A stretch of 36,189 nucleotides of DNA from assembly GCF_001907295.1 (NCBI RefSeq), contig NZ_MQVR01000016.1, positions 1 through 36,189 on the forward strand, read 5' to 3'. How positions within the stretch are numbered: the first letter of the stretch is position 1; each line of letters opens with the position of its first letter. The DNA is from Bowdeniella nasicola (lineage in GTDB: Bacteria > Actinomycetota > Actinomycetes > Actinomycetales > Actinomycetaceae). This document shows positions 31,562 through 36,189 of this stretch, one piece after another. Both the position numbers and the translations under genes were made by a program. The notes below the pieces were generated by a model that searched no databases, was not told where the DNA came from, and saw only the letters and a list, made by a program, of their open reading frames with translations.

Positions 31562-32576
31562 GGCGACGCATCCTTAGCAGCATGACAACAAAGACAACGG
31601 CACCGATCGCCGCGAGGATAATCGCGACGGGCACCTCAAACGGCATGATGATCACGCGCGCGATGATGTCGCAGATCGTGACAATCCAGATGCCGGTAAA
31701 CGCGACCCACGGAAGGTTCGAGCGCAGGTCATCGCCGCGGACCATCGAGACGAGATTGGGCACGATGAGGCCGAGGAACGGCAGTTGCCCGACCACGACG
31801 GTGACGATGCCGGTCGCGAGCGCGATGAGCCCGGTGCCGAGCAGGACGACCATGCGGTAGTTCAGGCCGATATTAGTCGCGAATTCCTCGCCGAGGCCCG
31901 CCGCGGTGAACCGATCGGCGGCGACGAAGACGAGAACAACGACGATGAGGACGGCCCACATCGGCTCGTACTGGCCCTTGATCGCTGAGGTGAAGGAGCC
32001 CTGGAACCAGATCCCCATCGTCTGCAGCAGGTTGGTCTCAAGCGCGATATAGGTCGAAGCCGCGCCGACGACGGCCGCCAGCATCATGCCGACAATCGGG
32101 ACGATGACGCTCGATTTCAGCGTCACGCGCTGCAAGAACGCGAAGAAGACGAGCGTACCGATGAAGGCGGTGGCGACCGCGACGCTCATCTTGACTAGCA
32201 GCGAGGCCGCCGGCGCGATGATCATGATGAGCAGGAGGCCGAGCCCCGCCCATTCCGTCGTGCCGGTCGTCGTCGGTTCGACGAAGCGGTTCTGCGTGAT
32301 CATCTGCATCACGAGGCCGCTCATCGCCATGACGGCGCCGGACAGAATCAGGGCGACCGTCCGCGGAATCCGCGTAATCGCGAAGATTTCCGCGCCGTCG
32401 TCCGCTCCCAGGATGTCGTACACACCGACCGACAGTGAGAGCACGGTGAGGGCAACAGTGAGGAGGACAGCCCCTAGCAGCGACCACGACAGGCGCGGCC
32501 GACGCGCGGTAGGCAACGCGCCGCCAGGCTCCCGAGCGGACTCGGGAGCCTGGACGGTGGTCGCGTTGAAGGTCAC
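31554..32576 (-). CDS. Siderophore ABC importer permease (FecCD family)
   Basis: The protein is 340 residues. IFAITRIPRTVALILSGAVMAMSGLVMQMITQNRFVEPTTTGTTEW is the FecCD hallmark, and LPFLGLIVPNLVSMVRGDDLR is the coupling region that contacts the ATPase. The GTG start overlaps the stop of the substrate-binding protein gene (GTGA). It belongs to the iron-regulated importer operon. Confidence 0.94.
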   Translation of the reverse strand: MTFNATTVQAPESAREPGGALPTARRPRLSWSLLGAVLLTVALTVLSLSVGVYDILGADDGAEIFAITRIPRTVALILSGAVMAMSGLVMQMITQNRFVEPTTTGTTEWAGLGLLLIMIIAPAASLLVKMSVAVATAFIGTLVFFAFLQRVTLKSSVIVPIVGMMLAAVVGAASTYIALETNLLQTMGIWFQGSFTSAIKGQYEPMWAVLIVVVLVFVAADRFTAAGLGEEFATNIGLNYRMVVLLGTGLIALATGIVTVVVGQLPFLGLIVPNLVSMVRGDDLRSNLPWVAFTGIWIVTICDIIARVIIMPFEVPVAIILAAIGAVVFVVMLLRMRRRG

Positions 32577-33580
32577 GCCTTAGCCTTCTCCATCGCGTCG
32601 GCGATCGAGTTGAAGAACTCGGTGTAGGTCGCGAGCGACTCATCGATGTAGGTGTACTGCGGCATGTAGACGATACGGTCGTTCTTCACCGCATTGACGT
32701 TTTGCAGCGCCGCAGAATTCTTCAGCAGCTCGTTGGCCGGGGTGAAAGTCTTGCCGCGGAGGGCGGAAACTGACGCGTCGCGGTCGAGCACGAGAATCCA
32801 GTCCGGGTTGGCGTCGGCGATCGCCTCGACGGAGACGTCGTCGCCCTCGTGGTCCTTCGAGGAGCCCTCGACCTTCAGGGCCGGGGTGAGGCCGAGAACG
32901 TCAAACGCGGGGCCAACGGAGCGACCCTTGGTCGGCGCGGCGTAGTTGATCTTGCCGCCGGAGGTGATGACGCCGAGGACCTTCTGCGACGGGTCGTAGG
33001 CGGCCTTCGCCCGCGCAACGGCGGCGTCGAACGCCTCGATTTCCTTCTTCGCTTCCGCTTCCTTACCGAAGATGCGCCCCATCTCGGTTACCTGGCGCTT
33101 GAGCTCTTCGGCGAAGTCCTTGCCATCGCGCGGCGAGTAGTCGACGAGCGTCGCGTTCGGGGCGAGCTTCTTGATGTCGTCGTTGTACTGCGTGAAGCGC
33201 TGACCGGAGACGATCAGGTCGGGCTCGGCAGCGACGATGAGCTCGAGGTTGGGCTCGCGGTGGTTACCGATATCGGTGACGTCCTTCTTATAGGACAGAT
33301 CCGGGCGCATTAAGGAGACGGCGCCGGCCTTCAGTTCCACACCCCAGTCGTTCAGCAGCTTAAACGTACGGTTGTCGAGGGCGACAACGTTCTTGGGCGG
33401 AACCGTGATCGTGTGCTTGCCGAGATTCGATTCCGTCTCGATCGTCGCGCTGGTGGCGTCAGGGGAAGCCGACGTGGTCGAGCCCGAGTTTGACGGGCTC
33501 GTACCGCAGGCCGAAAGGCCGAGCGCGAGAGCCGCTGATGCCACGATCATCGTGACACTCTTTGAGCGACGAAGTTTCAT
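32573..33580 (-). CDS. Siderophore-binding lipoprotein (FepB/CeuE-like)
   Basis: The protein is 335 residues. The signal peptide MKLRRSKSVTMIVASAALAL ends in the lipobox GLSACG (Cys25), so it is a lipoprotein on the outer face of the membrane. The FecB-like domain includes VVALDNRTFKLLNDWGVELKAG, EPDLIVSGQRFTQYNDDIKKLAP and NPDWILVLDRD. It captures an Fe3+-siderophore for the two permeases and ATPase encoded downstream in overlapping genes. The start is preceded by an iron box. Confidence 0.95.
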   Translation of the reverse strand: MKLRRSKSVTMIVASAALALGLSACGTSPSNSGSTTSASPDATSATIETESNLGKHTITVPPKNVVALDNRTFKLLNDWGVELKAGAVSLMRPDLSYKKDVTDIGNHREPNLELIVAAEPDLIVSGQRFTQYNDDIKKLAPNATLVDYSPRDGKDFAEELKRQVTEMGRIFGKEAEAKKEIEAFDAAVARAKAAYDPSQKVLGVITSGGKINYAAPTKGRSVGPAFDVLGLTPALKVEGSSKDHEGDDVSVEAIADANPDWILVLDRDASVSALRGKTFTPANELLKNSAALQNVNAVKNDRIVYMPQYTYIDESLATYTEFFNSIADAMEKAKA

Positions 33581-33646
33581 AGTACGAATAACTCCAGATG
33601 GTCGTTGATCGATGGGCGGTGTGCCCCCACCGAACGGCCTTGCTGG

Positions 33647-33665
33647 TTAGCTTAGCCGAGCCTAA
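33647..33665. promoter_or_regulatory. DtxR/IdeR-type iron box
   Basis: TTAGCTTAGCCGAGCCTAA matches the 19-bp DtxR/IdeR consensus (TTAGGTTAGSCTAACCTAA) at 16 positions. It lies 67 bases upstream of the siderophore-binding protein start, the right place for Fe(II)-dependent repression of the importer operon. Confidence 0.85.
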
Positions 33666-33925
33666 CCTTATGGTCACTTTGAGCAATTAAGCAACCCTAT
33701 CGTTGCATAAATTGGCACGCAATAGTCACCACTCGCCTCAACCATCCGGCGTTCAATTCGGGCGATCTAGGCGATTGCCATGAAAGACGAAGGCCTGGCC
33801 TATGGTCCTATAAGGAACCGATAGGCCAGGCCTAATGTCGCTGCGAGTGTGTTAACGAAAATGTGTCTCGGCAACGTTGCCGCCTCTGCCTTAACCCTTC
33901 ACGCAGAGCACGTGGGCCGCCTCCT
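33666..33925. other. Intergenic region with terminator-like hairpin and a 14-bp palindrome
   Basis: No gene is seen. It is locally AT-rich upstream of the iron box (33680-33720), where promoter elements for the importer probably lie. CGGCAACGTTGCCG at 33869-33882 is a perfect palindrome near the 3' end of the IS remnant and could belong to that element's terminal region. Confidence 0.5.
33791..33833 (-). terminator. Long perfect hairpin, probable terminator
   Basis: AGGCCTGGCCTAT (33791-33803) and ATAGGCCAGGCCT (33821-33833) form a perfect 13-bp stem, and the loop itself can pair (TCCT/AGGA). On the minus strand it is followed by a T-rich stretch (TTCGTCTTTC), so it would stop transcripts coming from the IS remnant before the importer operon. 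Confidence 0.6.
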
Positions 33926-34642
33926 TCATTCGGTCCGGAGGCTGTGTGAGTCGTCGGTTTCGATTTGATGGGTGCACTGCTGAGCGTACTCGACTGGGGG
34001 TAGGTAGCCGAGCGAGGAGTGCCGGCGGTGATGGTTGTACTCGTCTTTCCAGTCGCCGACCACGACCTGCGCGTGCAGCAGCCAGTAGAAGCTGTTGATG
34101 TTGAGGCACTCGTCGCGGAGCCGGCTGTTGAACAACTCGACGTACCCGTTCCGCCACGGCGAGCCCGGTGGGATGTAGGACAGGCCGGTGCGGGTGCCTG
34201 CCCAGTCGGCCATCGCTTCGCTGATGAACTCCGGCCCGTTGTCGGACCTGAGCACAGCGGGAGCGCCGCGGACGGCGACGAGATCCTCGAGATGCGCGGT
34301 GAGCCGGTCGGCGGTGATCGACCGCTCGACCAGCCCGCCGATGCATTCCCAGGTGTGCTCATCGACGATCAAGCAGATCTTGATCGGCCGGCCCTGCTCG
34401 TCGGCGTCGAACTGGAAGTCCACCGCCCACACCACGTTCGGAGCGTCCGCTGTTGCGGGGTCGACGGTCGAGGACCCGACGCGTTTGCGACGCCGCTGCT
34501 GCGGGACGCGGAGGCCCTCGTCACGCCACAGGCGTTGGATCTTCTTGTGGTTCACGACCCAGCCCTCGGCGCGCGCATCGTGATACGCGCGTCGGTACCC
34601 CCGGGGTGTGACACTTCCTGCTGTTCGACATGACCTGACCAA
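33926..34642 (-). pseudogene. IS3-family transposase (OrfB), 5'-truncated
   Basis: Homology starts at GYRRAYHDARAEGWVVNHKK (about 34600) and runs to HRRHSSLGYLPPVEYAQQ. The rve integrase core has all three acidic residues: Asp in VWAVDFQFDAD, Asp in VLRSDNGPEF and Glu in NGYVELFNSRLRDE. The first roughly 100 residues of OrfB and all of OrfA are missing, and the sequence before GYRR is unrelated. I see no clear terminal inverted repeats, so the element is a remnant. Confidence 0.88.
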
Positions 34643-34918
34643 TCTCCCCGCCCGAACCCACGGGCAACAGGACGACTCTCAGAACCACCGGACCTACGAA
34701 ACGGGGTCAGCCCACCACCTACACCCTGGTTTGTGAAAAGCCCGTTAAGCAGCTGACTCTGAGGACAACCCACTAGAGTCGCTTGTCTGCTGGGGTGGCC
34801 GTTCCCGAGGTGTTAGAAAGTAGGCCCGCACCTCCCCAACCGCGACCTGCCAGGATGAACTGATTTCTCACCTGGCGGGAGGCGCTAAAGGAAAGTGCGG
34901 GCCCTCGTTGTGCAGGAC
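34643..34918. other. Intergenic region with a large imperfect cruciform downstream of the surface-protein gene
   Basis: GGCCCGCAC (34823-34831) pairs with GTGCGGGCC (34895-34903); inside, CCTGCCAGG pairs with CCTGGCGGG (8 of 9) and CCTCC can pair with GGAGG. The structure starts 16 bases after the surface-protein stop on the minus strand and may be its terminator or part of an old IS end. A weaker GACTCT/AGAGTC pair lies at about 34753-34778. No credible gene is seen. Confidence 0.5.
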
Positions 34919-36154
34919 TTAGCTCTTGCGAGGGCGTGCAGCTACAAGTAGCGCAACACCAGCAACAACAAGTGCACCAGCGGTCAGTCCAACCGGAAGT
35001 ACCGTGGCACCGGTACGGGGCAGGGAGTTGCCGTCGTTCGAAGCGGTGCCGTTTGAACCATTTGCACCAGTGCCGTTCGAGGTGCTGTTCGCACCGTTGT
35101 CGGAGTCGCCTCCGTCTCCTTCAGCAGGAGCTTCCGTCTGTTTGTCGTCAGGCTTCCTGCTGTCGTCGTTGTCGGACTCACCAGGCTGAGCCGGCTCGTT
35201 TGGCTCCTGCGACGGCTCCACAGGTGGTTCCTGCGTTGGCTGTTCGCCTGGTGCTTCACTCGGCTTTTCACTTGGCGGAGTCGAGACGTCGCCGTCTTCA
35301 CCACCTGGCTTGCGATCCACGACGAACGTGAGACGTTGCGTCTTCGCTGTCACACTGCCACCAGCGCTTCGTGCACCTCCCACCTCCTGCTTGGCGCGCG
35401 CCGTCACGTCGATCGTGTACGTTCCAGGTTTGGTGAATGCCCACGCAGTATGCATGTGGGTTCCGGGCGGAAGAGGAATGTCTGCAGCCTTCTCGCTGGA
35501 TGCGTACATCGTTTGAATGGAGCCGAGGTTCTCCGTGTAGGCAAACCATTTTCCGCCTTCAGGTGCGCTCACAGGTGTGAGTGTCATCGTCGCACCTTCG
35601 GGATATTTCATGCGGTCGAGCGTTTCGCTTGAGAACCCTGGCCACACACGGCCTGGTTGTTGAGCTTGCGGCAGAATGTAGAGTTCAGTGCCTTTGGGAC
35701 CGAGGACGTCGTAGCTTGGGTTGGCAAGCACGTTGCCTTCACGCTTAACCTTCGCAAGTTTCGTGACTTCCAGGGTCGTCGAGTCGATAGTGCGTGTCAC
35801 GGATTCCTGTGCGTGCTGTCGCGAATCGTCGCCGAGCGCTACGGTCAGTTCACCATTGAGGTCCATGGCACGCAGGTCGACGTGTCCGTTATTAATCGTG
35901 ACAGGCGTGTTGAGGAGACTTTCGTCAGAGCCGTCGTTTCCGTCGCCTGGGTTTGGTGTTTCACCACCGTCGCCTGGGTCGGGTGTGGTGGTGGCACCGC
36001 TTTCGGAAAATTGGGTCTGAACTGTATTGCCCGTGTTACTGACCTGTCCAAGGTCAATGGTGTCTGTATTACCAATTGCGGCGCGTGGCTGTGGCTGGTC
36101 AAGTCCCTTGTAGTGGTGTAACGGCGTTTTCCTCTCGTTTGGGGTTTTAGCTTG
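34919..36154 (-). CDS. LPXTG-type surface protein with choice-of-anchor M-like domain; 5' end missing or broken
   Basis: The frame is open from a TAG at 36155-36157 to the TAA at 34919. The first ATG is at 35866 (315 residues), but the domain clearly starts further upstream (TPVTINNGHVDLRAMDLNGE). Sequence such as YILPQAQQPGRVWPGFSSE, PLPPGTHMHTAWAFTKPGTYTIDVTARA and LTFVVDR fits actinobacterial surface-anchored 'choice_anch_M' proteins, often linked to metal uptake loci. A Pro/Glu/Ser/Asn-rich stalk (about 120 residues) leads to LPRTG, a hydrophobic helix and the RPRKS tail, the sortase sorting signal. Neither a signal peptide nor an ATG/GTG/TTG is present upstream of 35866, so the gene is truncated or shifted. 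The codons are less GC-rich than neighbouring genes. Confidence 0.8.
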   Translation of the reverse strand, partial: QAKTPNERKTPLHHYKGLDQPQPRAAIGNTDTIDLGQVSNTGNTVQTQFSESGATTTPDPGDGGETPNPGDGNDGSDESLLNTPVTINNGHVDLRAMDLNGELTVALGDDSRQHAQESVTRTIDSTTLEVTKLAKVKREGNVLANPSYDVLGPKGTELYILPQAQQPGRVWPGFSSETLDRMKYPEGATMTLTPVSAPEGGKWFAYTENLGSIQTMYASSEKAADIPLPPGTHMHTAWAFTKPGTYTIDVTARAKQEVGGARSAGGSVTAKTQRLTFVVDRKPGGEDGDVSTPPSEKPSEAPGEQPTQEPPVEPSQEPNEPAQPGESDNDDSRKPDDKQTEAPAEGDGGDSDNGANSTSNGTGANGSNGTASNDGNSLPRTGATVLPVGLTAGALVVAGVALLVAARPRKS

Positions 36155-36189
36155 CTAGTGCGGGCGTGTCGGTATCGGTCATGGTCGTG
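36155..36189 (-). other. Upstream edge of the surface-protein locus
   Basis: On the minus strand a short frame MTDTDTPALAS ends at a TAA at about 36148, possibly the tail of an upstream gene cut by the window. GAGAGG lies just downstream (about 36132-36137) and looks like a ribosome-binding site, but no standard start codon follows it in the surface-protein frame. Confidence 0.3.

Noticed and set aside
34552-34773. 73-residue minus-strand frame upstream of the IS3 transposase
   Set aside because: It shares only a shadow frame with the transposase end and does not resemble an IS3 OrfA.
1-36189. CRISPR arrays, tRNA or rRNA genes, restriction or toxin-antitoxin systems
   Set aside because: I found no spaced identical repeats, no cloverleaf with a TTCRA-type arm and no recognisable defence or toxin genes on either strand. 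The element also did not insert in a tRNA gene.

Overview
The window is a GC-rich chromosome segment from an actinobacterium (Actinomycetota). Support comes from strong G/C bias at third codon positions, frequent GTG/TTG starts, leaderless-looking promoters, a DtxR/IdeR-type iron box, a meso-diaminopimelate dehydrogenase and an LPXTG-type surface protein. I cannot name the genus from sequence alone.

Layout. 1-1.0 kb: tail of an ISL3-type transposase and an actinobacterial '3-methyladenine glycosylase'-family gene. 1.0-4.4 kb: a frameshifted VOC gene, thpR, then a fused Memo-AMMECR1 gene overlapping its radical SAM partner (the AmmeMemoRadiSam set). 4.4-7.6 kb: tpx, a DUF808 membrane protein, azlCD and a membrane-protein gene broken by a 61-bp insertion. 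7.6-10 kb: a tightly overlapping phospholipid operon (CDP-alcohol phosphatidyltransferase, PlsC-like acyltransferase, CdsA-like cytidylyltransferase). 10-12.9 kb: chaB, a DJ-1/PfpI protein, ddh, DUF4442 and a TetR regulator. 12.9-14.3 kb: a CstB-like persulfide dioxygenase/rhodanese under a perfect 16-bp palindrome. 14.3-17.2 kb: a PiT phosphate-transporter remnant and a three-gene ABC exporter operon.

17.73-26.52 kb is an integrative mobilizable element of about 8.8 kb. It is inserted in, and splits, a luciferase-like flavin oxidoreductase gene whose two pieces lie at 17190-17735 and 26517-26756. The element carries a large serine integrase at one end, two small proteins, a Rep with HUH-like and P-loop (SF3-like) domains, a structured region that could be an oriT or origin, a MobV-type relaxase whose two HUH histidines are both glutamine, a coiled-coil two-TM protein, and a metal-resistance cargo (CmtR plus a P1B ATPase with an SPC motif). 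Joining its ends in silico restores the reading frame of the target gene and gives an attP-like imperfect inverted repeat.

26.7-36.2 kb: ychJ, a hexose-6-phosphate epimerase, a membrane protein, a pyrimidine-dimer glycosylase, a GNAT gene without a normal start codon, a four-gene siderophore ABC importer behind an iron box, a truncated IS3-family transposase, structured intergenic DNA, and an LPRTG-anchored surface protein whose open frame has no visible start or signal peptide. Several gene remnants mark this as a region under rearrangement.
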